From CADEDH01 sp965262175 (GTDB lineage Bacteria; Actinomycetota; Acidimicrobiia; Acidimicrobiales; SZUA-35): a stretch of 64,000 nt of DNA. This document shows, piece by piece, positions 41,377 to 49,178 of the stretch. Both the position numbers and the translations under genes were made by a program. The stretch spans positions 62,001 to 126,000 of the forward strand of contig CBDHES010000002.1 in assembly GCA_965262175.1 (NCBI GenBank), given 5' to 3'. Numbering within the stretch: position 1 is the stretch's first letter; each line of letters starts with the position of its first letter. The notes beneath the pieces are model-generated. The model made no database searches and had not been told where the DNA came from. It saw nothing but the letters and a program-made list of their open reading frames with translations.

Positions 41377-42397
41377 GCAGACCGGCACGCGGCTCGGCCC
41401 CTACCGGCTGATCGCCCCGATCGGCTCCGGCGGCTTCGCCACCGTCTACCGAGCCGTCGACGAGCGCCTCGACGCCGAGGTGGCCATCAAGGTCCTGGCC
41501 GACAACCACGCCCTGGATCTCGACATCCGGGATCGCTTCCTGGCTGAGGCTCGGCTGCTGCGGCGGGTGGCGTGCGAGGCCGTCATCCCGTTGTTCGATC
41601 TCGGGGAGACCGAGCGGGGCCAGCCCTACCTCGTGCTCGACTACGCCGATCGGGGCGACCTCGCCGAACGGGTCGAACGGCGCCGCGGCCAGGGCATCGA
41701 GCCCTCTGCCGCCGACTTGCGGGCGGTGGCCGACACCCTCGTCGCCGGCCTCGGGCGGGCCCACCAGGTCGGGCTGGTCCATCGGGACATCAAGCCGACC
41801 AACCTCCTGATCGCCGCGTCGGTCGGTGTCCCCCGGGGTCGACCCCTCGGCACCTCGCCGCTGCTGGCCCACGAGGAACGGCTCCTGATCAGCGACCTCG
41901 GCCTGGCCAAGGACCTGGCGGCCAGCTCAGGCATGACCGTCGGCGGCGGCACCGAAGGGTTCAGCGCCCCCGAACAGCGAGCGCCGGGCCGGACCGTCGA
42001 CACCCGGGCCGACGTGTTCGGCGCGTCGGCCGTGCTGTACTGGATGGCCACCGGCTCACCACCCGCCGACGACCGCCGGGCCGTCGAGTCGTCGATCCGA
42101 TCCGTCGGGCTCCCCCCGACGCTGGCCGACGCCGTCATCCACGGGCTGGCCCCCGACCCCGACGGGCGGCCGGCGACCATCGATCAATGGCACCGGGCGA
42201 TCGTCGAGGGAGCCTCGACGGCGTCGGTCGCCCCCGGTGATCTCGGATCGCCCGGGCGGTCGGGAGCATCCCTGTCACGGTTCAGCGGTTCCGACCGGGC
42301 CCCCTCCGGGCCGTGGCTCGCCGGTGCAGCGGCCGGTCTCGTCATCGGGTTCGTGGCGGCGATGGTGGTGCTGGCCGGCCTCGCCCTCGTGGGCTGA
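41369..42397 (+). CDS. Membrane-anchored Ser/Thr protein kinase linked to ECF sigma factor
   Basis: This 342-residue Hanks-type kinase has the glycine loop IGSGGFATVYRA, Lys 41 (VAIKVL), the catalytic loop H138-R-D140-IKPTN, metal-binding D176-L-G and the P+1 loop GTEGFSAPEQ. A Ser/Pro-rich linker leads to one C-terminal helix (LAGAAAGLVIGFVAAMVVLAGL) with almost no external domain, so it is a membrane-tethered kinase without a sensor. Eight bases overlap with the sigma gene suggest strict co-production. It converges on the LysM/BTAD gene of the Tad locus. Confidence 0.92.
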   Translation: MAEQTGTRLGPYRLIAPIGSGGFATVYRAVDERLDAEVAIKVLADNHALDLDIRDRFLAEARLLRRVACEAVIPLFDLGETERGQPYLVLDYADRGDLAERVERRRGQGIEPSAADLRAVADTLVAGLGRAHQVGLVHRDIKPTNLLIAASVGVPRGRPLGTSPLLAHEERLLISDLGLAKDLAASSGMTVGGGTEGFSAPEQRAPGRTVDTRADVFGASAVLYWMATGSPPADDRRAVESSIRSVGLPPTLADAVIHGLAPDPDGRPATIDQWHRAIVEGASTASVAPGDLGSPGRSGASLSRFSGSDRAPSGPWLAGAAAGLVIGFVAAMVVLAGLALVG

Positions 42398-42431
42398 CCG
42401 GTCCGCTCGCCCCACCGGGCCGGACCGCCTC

Positions 42432-42482
42432 CCGACCGAGCTACGGCCGACCGAGCTATGGCCGACCGAGCTACGGCCGACC
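42432..42482. repeat. 15-bp tandem repeat carrying a repeated in-frame stop
   Basis: Three full and one partial copy of a 15-bp unit (CCGACCGAGCTACGG, one C-to-T change) straddle the end of the LysM/BTAD gene. On the minus strand every unit contains TAG in the coding phase, so three stop codons occur in frame at 15-base intervals. Confidence 0.8.
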
Positions 42483-45400
42483 GACACCGACGACCTCGCC
42501 GGCCGGACCGGCGGCCCGGACCTCGATGTCCCGCAGCGCCTCGTGGCCGGGAACGACCAGCTGGCCCTGGTGGGCCGCCCACCGGGCGATGTCGGAGCGC
42601 CCGCCGGCCAGAGCCAGTTCCCCGAGCCGATGGGCGAGGTCGACCACCAGTGCCTCGATCATCACGTAGACCCGTTCGTCGTGGCCGAGCCACGACCACC
42701 ACGCCCCTCCGCCCTCGCCGGGCGGGCCTCCGACGAGGGCGAGCGCTGCCTGGAGGGACGACAGCTCCCCGGCCCGGTCGGTCGCCCGGTCGGCGAGATC
42801 GGCGAGGTCGACGAGGCGCCGCCAGTCCGACCCGACGTGGTCGGCGATGTCGAAGGAGCCGTCGCCGGCGGCCACTAGTGGCGATGTGCCGAAGCGCTCA
42901 TCGAGCTCGGCGCTGATGGCCACCGCCCGCTCCGCCGCTTCGGTCGGGTTCAGGTCGGGCCACAGCAGACCACCGAGCTGCGCTCCGGTCACCGGACCGA
43001 GCGTGGCGACGAAGGCGACGAGGGCTTCCGCCTCGGCATCGAGGGTGGCCGGGGCGTCGCCGGGGGCGGGGCGGGTCGTCACCACCGGATCGGCGACGAG
43101 GACCGCCACCTCGATGGGCCGTTCGGCGACGAGGGTCGCTCGTCGCCGATCGAGATCGGCCGCGACATCGGGACCCGCCCCGTCCGGCCCACCGAGCCGT
43201 GACGGACGAACCTCGGCTACCGGTGGAGCCGCGGCCGAGCCGAGATCGGGGACCCCCCCAGGGATGTCGGGAGCGCGCACCGTCAGGCCACCGGTCCCGA
43301 GGTCGGCCTCGCCGACCTCCTGTCGGGGCCGGCCGGTCGGCGGTGGCCACCCGCCTCCATCGCCGGGGACGCTCGCGTCGCGCTCCCGGTGGTGCCACAC
43401 GGCACCGAGGCCAGATGCGCCGAGGTCGGGGATGGGGTCGGCGACGACGGGATCGGGAGGCGGCGGAGCGAGCCCGCCCGCCGGGTCCGCAGCCCGGGTG
43501 CGGCGGCGAACGGTGTCGGCGATGGTGATGGCCGGGACCGGATCGACTCCGTCACCGAGGCCGGCCAGGAGGGATGCCCCGACCGCGGCGGTGGTCGGCT
43601 CGGTCCCGATCGGATCGAACTCCAACCGAAGGCCGGCATGGTCGGGCACGATCACCGCACGGCCGTCCTCGATCTCGGCTCGGGCGTGCCCTGCGAGGTC
43701 GGCGGCGGCGACGAGGGTGAGCGGGGAATGGGCCAGCTCGGCGACCTCGACCAGCCGCTCGGCGATCCGATCCCAGCCCGGGCCGACGACGACGACGGTC
43801 GGATCCGCCCGGTCACCGGCCTCGACCCGGCGGTGATAGGCGGACCGGGGCGCTGGACCGTAGCCGGTCGGGGCCCCCGAGGCGGCCGCTTCGGCCCAGC
43901 CCTCGGGATCGGTCGGGACGGTCACCCGGGGGCCGAAGCCGGCGGCGCCGTCGAGGCCGATCGCCACCACGTCGACCGACGTCGACCACGGCATCGCTCC
44001 CAGTGCGGCCACCAGGGTCGTCTGCCACCGGGTCACGAGGTCGGGCCGACCACCGACAGCCAGCACCGCCAGCTGCTCGAGATCGATGAGGAGGTCGCCG
44101 GACTCGGTCCCGCCCACCGGCACCAGGGCGGGGCTGTAGGGGACGGCCGAGGCCGACTCGTGGAGCCGGTCGAGATCGGCTGCGGGGTCGACCCGCCACG
44201 CCGTCCCTCCCCCACCGACGTCGACGAAACCGCTCGACGGGGCGCAGCTCTCATCGAGGAGGAGCTCGACACCGAACTCGCCGGCCCGCATGGCCATCAC
44301 CGCTGGCAGATGATGCTCGGGCCGCCCGGCGAGGCTCCCGGCCAGGAGGCGGTTGGTGGTCTCGAGCCACTCGACGGCGTCGGTCGAGGCGATGGTACGG
44401 ACCCGACCCTCGAACCTCGGAGACCCCGTCGGCGGGCCGGGGAGGTCCCCCGGGCGGCGGGTGGCGGCGATCCGTCGACGCCGGGCCCGCAGACCCATCA
44501 GGAGCGCGCCGCCGCCCACCGCCGTGCCGAACAAGCCCAACGGCAGGTGGAGCGCTTCGCCGAAACGGCCATCGGTCGGGTCCAGGCGATCCGTCGACGT
44601 CCCACCGTCCGGTCGGGTCTCGGCCGCCGGTCGGCGACTCGCTTCGCCCTGGCCGGATCCGGGGCTGGTCGGGAGCCCCGGCCCCGGGCTGCCGGCCGGT
44701 GCGGCCGGCAGCCGCTCGACGGGACCGGACCCGATCGGCGGCTCGACACCGGTCGCCGACGCGGTCCGCCGGCCATCGACCGGACCGGACCCGTCGATCA
44801 CCCAGTCGAGCGGCTCGACCGCGGTGTCGAACCGCTCCCCGGGGTGGATGACATCGGGGTCGCCCGAGGTGATGCGGTCCTGGTTGGCCTCGATCAGCGC
44901 GAGCCAGTAGGGCCGGATCTCGGCCTCGGTCGGCTGCCGCCCATAGGCTGCGGCCAGGTTCTGCTCGGCGATGGCCCAGAAGTGCTCCCCCTCCTCGACC
45001 TCCCACTCCGAGACCGGGCCGGGATCGCCGTCGTCACCGGGGTCGGCGGCGACCTCCAACGGCGCCGGGCCCGGATCGGGGACGACGGCGCCCGGGGGGA
45101 GGACGATCGCCCAGCCGGGGCGAACGACCTCGGTCGTCGACGACACCGTCGTGCCATCGGCCATCGTCCGGCCGAGGTTGGCATCGCGGATCTCCCGCCA
45201 CCGGACGCCGTCGCCCAGCATCGACTCGGCCAGCGACCAGAAGGTCTCTCCCGGTTCGACGACGTGGTCGGCGACCACATGGCGCGATGCGTCGACGAGG
45301 AACGGATCGCCGACCGGGGCCGGCGCGGCGTCGACGTCGACCACGGCCGGGGGCGGGACCGCGAGGGGGACCAGCGCCGTGGTGGCGGTTGTTGACACGA

Positions 45401-45749
45401 AGGCGTTGAACGTCATGGAGGCGGTCACCACCAACCGGCGGGCCAGGCCCTGGACACCGGGGAGGACGGGGGCCCGGCCGGCGATCCGACCGCGGGCGAC
45501 CGCCGCCATCTCCACCAGCAACGAGACGGTGATCTGGAGCCAGGCCAGCCAGGCCAGGACGGTGAGACCGCCCCGGAGCGCCAGCTCCGCCCGCCGTTCA
45601 TCGCTGAGCAGCTGGCCGTCGACCGCATCGAGGATCGGGGTGATCGGCTCGCCGACGAATCGGATCAGCGCCCATGGGACGCCGACGACGAGGATGCCGA
45701 TGACGATGAGAGCGGCGATGCCGCGGACGAGGTCGAACAGGCGCCGCAC
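42471..45749 (-). CDS. Large membrane protein with LysM and BTAD-like domains (Tad locus)
   Basis: This 1092-residue protein has hydrophobic segments near 10-30, 60-85 and 112-130. Two LysM-type wall-binding repeats follow (VVEPGETFWSLAESMLGDGV at about 165; WEVEEGEHFWAIAEQNL at about 248). A third helix near 400 (LGLFGTAVGGGALLMGL) ends in RARRRR. The rest is mainly a large alpha/beta region, ending with a BTAD-like helical domain (ALVAFVATLGPVTGAQLGGLLWPDL, then TPR-like helices). LysM/BTAD proteins are found in actinobacterial Tad loci and may couple the pilus to the wall. The function is inferred from location. Confidence 0.75.
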   Translation of the reverse strand: MRRLFDLVRGIAALIVIGILVVGVPWALIRFVGEPITPILDAVDGQLLSDERRAELALRGGLTVLAWLAWLQITVSLLVEMAAVARGRIAGRAPVLPGVQGLARRLVVTASMTFNAFVSTTATTALVPLAVPPPAVVDVDAAPAPVGDPFLVDASRHVVADHVVEPGETFWSLAESMLGDGVRWREIRDANLGRTMADGTTVSSTTEVVRPGWAIVLPPGAVVPDPGPAPLEVAADPGDDGDPGPVSEWEVEEGEHFWAIAEQNLAAAYGRQPTEAEIRPYWLALIEANQDRITSGDPDVIHPGERFDTAVEPLDWVIDGSGPVDGRRTASATGVEPPIGSGPVERLPAAPAGSPGPGLPTSPGSGQGEASRRPAAETRPDGGTSTDRLDPTDGRFGEALHLPLGLFGTAVGGGALLMGLRARRRRIAATRRPGDLPGPPTGSPRFEGRVRTIASTDAVEWLETTNRLLAGSLAGRPEHHLPAVMAMRAGEFGVELLLDESCAPSSGFVDVGGGGTAWRVDPAADLDRLHESASAVPYSPALVPVGGTESGDLLIDLEQLAVLAVGGRPDLVTRWQTTLVAALGAMPWSTSVDVVAIGLDGAAGFGPRVTVPTDPEGWAEAAASGAPTGYGPAPRSAYHRRVEAGDRADPTVVVVGPGWDRIAERLVEVAELAHSPLTLVAAADLAGHARAEIEDGRAVIVPDHAGLRLEFDPIGTEPTTAAVGASLLAGLGDGVDPVPAITIADTVRRRTRAADPAGGLAPPPPDPVVADPIPDLGASGLGAVWHHRERDASVPGDGGGWPPPTGRPRQEVGEADLGTGGLTVRAPDIPGGVPDLGSAAAPPVAEVRPSRLGGPDGAGPDVAADLDRRRATLVAERPIEVAVLVADPVVTTRPAPGDAPATLDAEAEALVAFVATLGPVTGAQLGGLLWPDLNPTEAAERAVAISAELDERFGTSPLVAAGDGSFDIADHVGSDWRRLVDLADLADRATDRAGELSSLQAALALVGGPPGEGGGAWWSWLGHDERVYVMIEALVVDLAHRLGELALAGGRSDIARWAAHQGQLVVPGHEALRDIEVRAAGPAGEVVGVGRP

Positions 45750-45750
45750 G

Positions 45751-46167
45751 TCAGCCCCCGACCACCGACGCCTCGGCCGTGGCGGTCTCGCTGACGGTCA
45801 CCGTCATCGGGCCCGGGAGGAAGGTCGGTTGGAACGTGATGGTCACGGTGACGGTGATGGTGTCTGTGGCGACCGCCGCGGTCCCGCTGTGACCGGTCGC
45901 CGCCAGGTAGTCCGAGGCGGCCGCCGTCGCCTCGCCAGAGTCGAGGACGACGTCCCCGGTCGCTCGGTAGGCGTCGACGTCGACCTGTTGGGCCCCGACC
46001 CGGGCTGCGTTGTCGGCGAGGTCCCGAGCTTCGCCGAGGGCGTTGAGCTTTCGCCCCCCGTCGAGGGCCAGCCCGGCTGCGGCCAACGTCGAGATGGCGA
46101 ACAGCACCGCGGCCGGCGAGATCGAGCCTCGCTCACGGTGGCGGGCCGGTCGGGACCGCGCCGTCAC
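45751..46167 (-). CDS. TadG/TadE-like minor pilin protein
   Basis: This 138-residue protein has a short basic N-terminus (RSRPARHRERG), a hydrophobic helix with early Ser/Pro (SISPAAVLFAISTLAAAGLALDGG) and a Thr/Val-rich beta domain (TDTITVTVTITFQPTFLPGP). The RG-S-I-S pattern before the helix is typical of TadE/TadG pseudopilins. GTGA overlap with the gene upstream and a one-base gap to the gene downstream place it firmly in the operon. Confidence 0.78.
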   Translation of the reverse strand: MTARSRPARHRERGSISPAAVLFAISTLAAAGLALDGGRKLNALGEARDLADNAARVGAQQVDVDAYRATGDVVLDSGEATAAASDYLAATGHSGTAAVATDTITVTVTITFQPTFLPGPMTVTVSETATAEASVVGG

Positions 46168-46640
46168 GGGGTGTCGCTCCGGTACACGTCGATGATCTCG
46201 GTGGCCTCGCCGGTGGCGGTCGACGCCCCGGCCGGGACCCGGAGGTACGCGAGATCGTTCAGGTTCGCGGTGCAGGTGACCGAGACGGTGACGTAGTCGC
46301 CGGGGGCGAAGCCCGACACGTCGACCGTGATGACCGGCGGTGCGTCGCAGACGATACCGGCCGCGGTCAGGTTGGTCTGGGCGACGCTCGTCGCCACCGC
46401 CACCGCGGTGCCGGGGTCGCCGGTCAGGGTCGCCGCCCGGGCCGCCTCCTCGGCCGCCGACTGGACCTCGCCTTCGAGCTGAGCCCGGCGACCGGCCAGG
46501 ATCACGATCGCGGTGCAGCTGAAGATGAAGGCCAGCATCAGGATCGCCAGCTCGGTCGACATCAGGCCCCGCTCGTCGTCACGTCCGTGGGGGTGGGCGG
46601 CGGGGGTCGCCGCCGCCCCGGGGGGTTCCGGCCCTATCAC
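46164..46640 (-). CDS. TadE-like minor pilin protein
   Basis: This 158-residue protein has the classic TadE start: charged DDERGLMSTELAILML then a long helix (AFIFSCTAIVILAGRRA), with Glu five residues after the Gly as in prepilin sites. The beta-rich part has Cys pairs (IVCDAPP, VTCTANLN) likely forming a disulfide outside the cell. The GTG start forms GTGA with the stop of the previous gene. It is expected to be processed by the prepilin peptidase at 59.4 kb. Confidence 0.82.
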   Translation of the reverse strand: MIGPEPPGAAATPAAHPHGRDDERGLMSTELAILMLAFIFSCTAIVILAGRRAQLEGEVQSAAEEAARAATLTGDPGTAVAVATSVAQTNLTAAGIVCDAPPVITVDVSGFAPGDYVTVSVTCTANLNDLAYLRVPAGASTATGEATEIIDVYRSDTP

Positions 46641-47056
46641 GGGGTTCGCTCGTTCTCGGGGATGAACCGTTCGACCCGTCCTTGGGCGATGGCCTCGACA
46701 CCCCAGTTCCCGGGGAACAGACGCCAGCTGGACCGGCCTCGGACGACCACGGTGACGAGCTCTCCATCGATGTCGACGTCGATCGCGATGTCTTCCACGT
46801 TGCCGGCGGCGGACAGGATCGCCATCGCACCCGCCTCGCCGTCGGCCGCGGTTCCGCCTTCGACCTGGGCCGCGTCGACGGCCTCTTCGGCTGCCAGGCT
46901 GACCGCCTGTTTGGCATGCCACCACAGCGCGGCGTGGATCGGCATGAGGACCATGGCGATCAGGACCGGAGCCAGTACGACGAGCTCGGTGGTGGCGAGG
47001 CCCCGCTCGGCGGCTCGACGTCCCGTCGCTCGGCCGCCCGACCGGGGTGGGATCAG
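46637..47056 (-). CDS. TadE-like minor pilin with apparent CTG start
   Basis: This protein of about 139 residues has the pseudopilin motif AAERGLATTELVVLAPVLIAMV, a helix, and a domain of mixed strands (NVEDIAIDVDIDGELVTVVVRG). No ATG, GTG or TTG exists in frame between the pilin gene and this motif. The only positional fit is CTG forming CTGA with the pilin stop codon, matching the overlap style of its neighbours. An ATG at 47314 would read through the whole pilin gene in another phase and is unlikely. The start remains the weak point. Confidence 0.72.
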   Translation of the reverse strand: MIPPRSGGRATGRRAAERGLATTELVVLAPVLIAMVLMPIHAALWWHAKQAVSLAAEEAVDAAQVEGGTAADGEAGAMAILSAAGNVEDIAIDVDIDGELVTVVVRGRSSWRLFPGNWGVEAIAQGRVERFIPENERTP

Positions 47057-47283
47057 GGGCTCTCGAACGTCGGCGTGTCCGGGATGCTCTCGGCGTTGCT
47101 GTTCATCCGCTCCCAGAGGATGGCGATGGCCGCTCCGGCGACGATCACCAAGCCGGCGGTCAAGACCGCCGTCTCGGTCGAGACGGCGCCGGTCTCGTCC
47201 CGGGCGTCGATGCCGACCCGGTCGAGGTGGTACTCGACGACGAACTCGGCGAAGTACCAGAGCTGGCGGATCTGGTCGCTCAT
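47053..47283 (-). CDS. Flp-type major pilin
   Basis: This 76-residue protein matches a Flp/Tad pilin in size and build. A 30-residue leader ends at Gly, followed by AVSTETAVLTAGLVIVAGAAIAIL, so Glu lies at position +5 from the cleavage site and a long hydrophobic helix follows. After cleavage the mature pilin would be about 43 residues. AAAGGAGA seven bases before the ATG is the strongest ribosome site of the locus, consistent with the abundant pilin. It is immediately downstream of TadC. Confidence 0.85.
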   Translation of the reverse strand: MSDQIRQLWYFAEFVVEYHLDRVGIDARDETGAVSTETAVLTAGLVIVAGAAIAILWERMNSNAESIPDTPTFESP

Positions 47284-47310
47284 GGGTGTTCTCCTTTGAT
47301 GGGGTGCAGA

Positions 47311-48294
47311 TCATCCGTTCCCGATCGGCGTAGCGGGGACGTCGGTGTCGGTCGGGAGCTCGGGCTCGGTCCCGATGACCGAGACCGCGGCGTAGCCGAC
47401 GAAGAGGGTGATCCCCAGGGCCATGGCGACCAGGGGGACGATCATCTTCTCGGTCTGTCGCTCGGAGGCGGCCTCGATCTCGGCGGCCTGAGCGGCCCGG
47501 AGGGCGTCGGCTTTGGCCGCCAGCGAGAGTTTGATCCTCGCACCCTGGGAGCCTGCGAGGCTGACGCTGGCCGCCAGAGCCCGAAGCTCGGGAACGGCGA
47601 GCTCGGCTCCCAGCTCGTCGAAGGCGACCCAGGGGCTGGTCCGGGTGAGGTCGGCCCGGCGGAGCGCGTTGCGGATCTCGACGAAGGGCCAGCCGGCGCC
47701 GTCCTCGGCGGCTCCCTCGAGGGCCGATTCGATCCCGGCACCACCCGAGATGAGGATCGTGACCAGGTCCAGGTAGGAGCCGAGAGCGTGGCGGAACGCC
47801 CGACGCCGCTCGTCGGCCCGTTCGGCGAGGGTCAGGTCGGGGTAGAAGAACCCGCCGACCATCAGCCCGACCGCGGCCACCAACACGCCGAGGACCGGCA
47901 GCCGGATGCCGCCGAGCGAGAGGGCGAAGGCGAACAGGATCGGGAAGACGAACCCGGCCACGGCCGCCAGCAGCTTCTCGTAGCCGTGGCGCTCCACGCT
48001 CTGGTCGAGCACCCGGAGCTGGCTCCGGAGGCGCTCCGGGTCGACCATGCCGACCGTGTCGGTCAGACGGACCCCCATGCGTCCCATGACCGCGGTGATG
48101 CCGCGGGTCGCACCGTCGTCGCTCGTCGATGGGGTCGACCGGGTCGCCGCCCGGGCGACCGACTGGCCCTCGACCGCCTCGCCCAGCCGGACCTCGGAGA
48201 GGGCGATGGTCCGGTCGGTCACGAGCGATCGCACGATGAGGAACAACCCCGTGCCGGCCATGGCGCCGAGCAGGGCGAGGACGAAGCCGGTCAC
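47311..48294 (-). CDS. tadC: Tad pilus inner-membrane platform protein TadC
   Basis: This 327-residue membrane protein of the T2SS-F superfamily has helices near 3-22, 115-155 and at the C-terminus (VPLVAMALGITLFVGYAAVSVI). The conserved cytoplasmic block FRHALGSYLDLVTILISGGAGIESALE is typical of TadB/TadC, followed by VRTSPW-like ADLTRTSPWVAFDELG. It forms the pilus base with TadB. GTGA overlap with tadB supports coupling. Confidence 0.87.
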   Translation of the reverse strand: MTGFVLALLGAMAGTGLFLIVRSLVTDRTIALSEVRLGEAVEGQSVARAATRSTPSTSDDGATRGITAVMGRMGVRLTDTVGMVDPERLRSQLRVLDQSVERHGYEKLLAAVAGFVFPILFAFALSLGGIRLPVLGVLVAAVGLMVGGFFYPDLTLAERADERRRAFRHALGSYLDLVTILISGGAGIESALEGAAEDGAGWPFVEIRNALRRADLTRTSPWVAFDELGAELAVPELRALAASVSLAGSQGARIKLSLAAKADALRAAQAAEIEAASERQTEKMIVPLVAMALGITLFVGYAAVSVIGTEPELPTDTDVPATPIGNG

Positions 48295-49178
48295 GACGCC
48301 GCCCGCCCGTCGATCGGGCCCGCCGTCGTGGCAGCAGTCTTCAACCGGTATCGGGTCGGGAGCTCGAGCTGGGCGTAGTACCCGATCAGCCATCCGGCTC
48401 CGAGGAACACCCCGACGACCACGACCATCCAGAGCTGTCCGGCGAGGGTGTCGTAGGGCTCGAGGAGGCGGGGCGCAACCACGTAGAGCGCAGCCACGAA
48501 GAACGCGGTGGAGCCGATGACGATGCGGGCCGACGTCCGGATCCGGGCTCGGCTCACCTCGACCCGGAGGCGCATGCGGACATCGTCGCGGATCGACACC
48601 GCAAGCCGGCTGAGGAGCGGGCTCAGCTCTCGGACCTCCATGCGCGCCGCCTTGGCGATGGCCACGACGACCAGATCGGCCGAGGGGTGGTCGAGTTCAT
48701 CGCCGAAGGCTCGCAGCGCGGCGGCCAAGGGGGCCTGGCGATCGAGCCGGGTGGCCAGCCGCTGCACCTCGGGCCGGATGGCGTCGGGGGCCAACGGGGT
48801 GGTGGCCAGCAACGCCTGTTCGAGACCGGCTGCGCCGGAGAGGTTGTCCCTGATCATCTCGGTCCACGTGGCGATGGCCTCGGTCCGGGCGATGAACGCG
48901 GCCCGCTCTCGACCCCCACCGAGGAACCGGGGCAGGAACGGCACCAACCCGCCGATCGTCACCGCCGCCACCGGCCACCCGGTGACGAGGAGGACACCGA
49001 CGCCGGCCACCAGCCCGGCTGCGACCCAGAGAAGCATCCGACTCCCACCGTCGACCCGGTCGGGCCCCGATCGGGACCAGAGCCGGGGCAGGACCGACCG
49101 GCCAGCCAGCCCGGCGACGACGAGCAACAACCCGAGGCCGACCGTCGCCCCGAGGGCTGCGTTGAGCAAGGCGGCCAT
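48291..49178 (-). CDS. tadB: Tad pilus inner-membrane platform protein TadB
   Basis: This 295-residue protein has hydrophobic helices near 8-28, 48-80 and two at the end (ARIVIGSTAFFVAALYVVAP, LWMVVVVGVFLGAGWLIGYY). The T2SS-F domain lies between (WTEMIRDNLSGAAGLEQALL, then LAVSIRDDVRMRLRVEVSRA). TadB partners TadC. Its ATG shares one base with the tadA stop codon (TGATG). No other copy of the pair is seen in the window. Confidence 0.87.
   Translation of the reverse strand: MAALLNAALGATVGLGLLLVVAGLAGRSVLPRLWSRSGPDRVDGGSRMLLWVAAGLVAGVGVLLVTGWPVAAVTIGGLVPFLPRFLGGGRERAAFIARTEAIATWTEMIRDNLSGAAGLEQALLATTPLAPDAIRPEVQRLATRLDRQAPLAAALRAFGDELDHPSADLVVVAIAKAARMEVRELSPLLSRLAVSIRDDVRMRLRVEVSRARIRTSARIVIGSTAFFVAALYVVAPRLLEPYDTLAGQLWMVVVVGVFLGAGWLIGYYAQLELPTRYRLKTAATTAGPIDGRAAS

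Noticed and set aside
43389..45395. A 668-codon plus-strand frame opposite the LysM/BTAD gene
   Set aside because: Composition is dominated by Arg, Gly and Asp without motifs; the minus-strand protein has LysM and BTAD features and fits the operon.
47057..47314. ATG at 47314 as the TadE-like start
   Set aside because: It forms ATGA with the tadC stop but would read the whole pilin gene in another phase as Arg-rich sequence.
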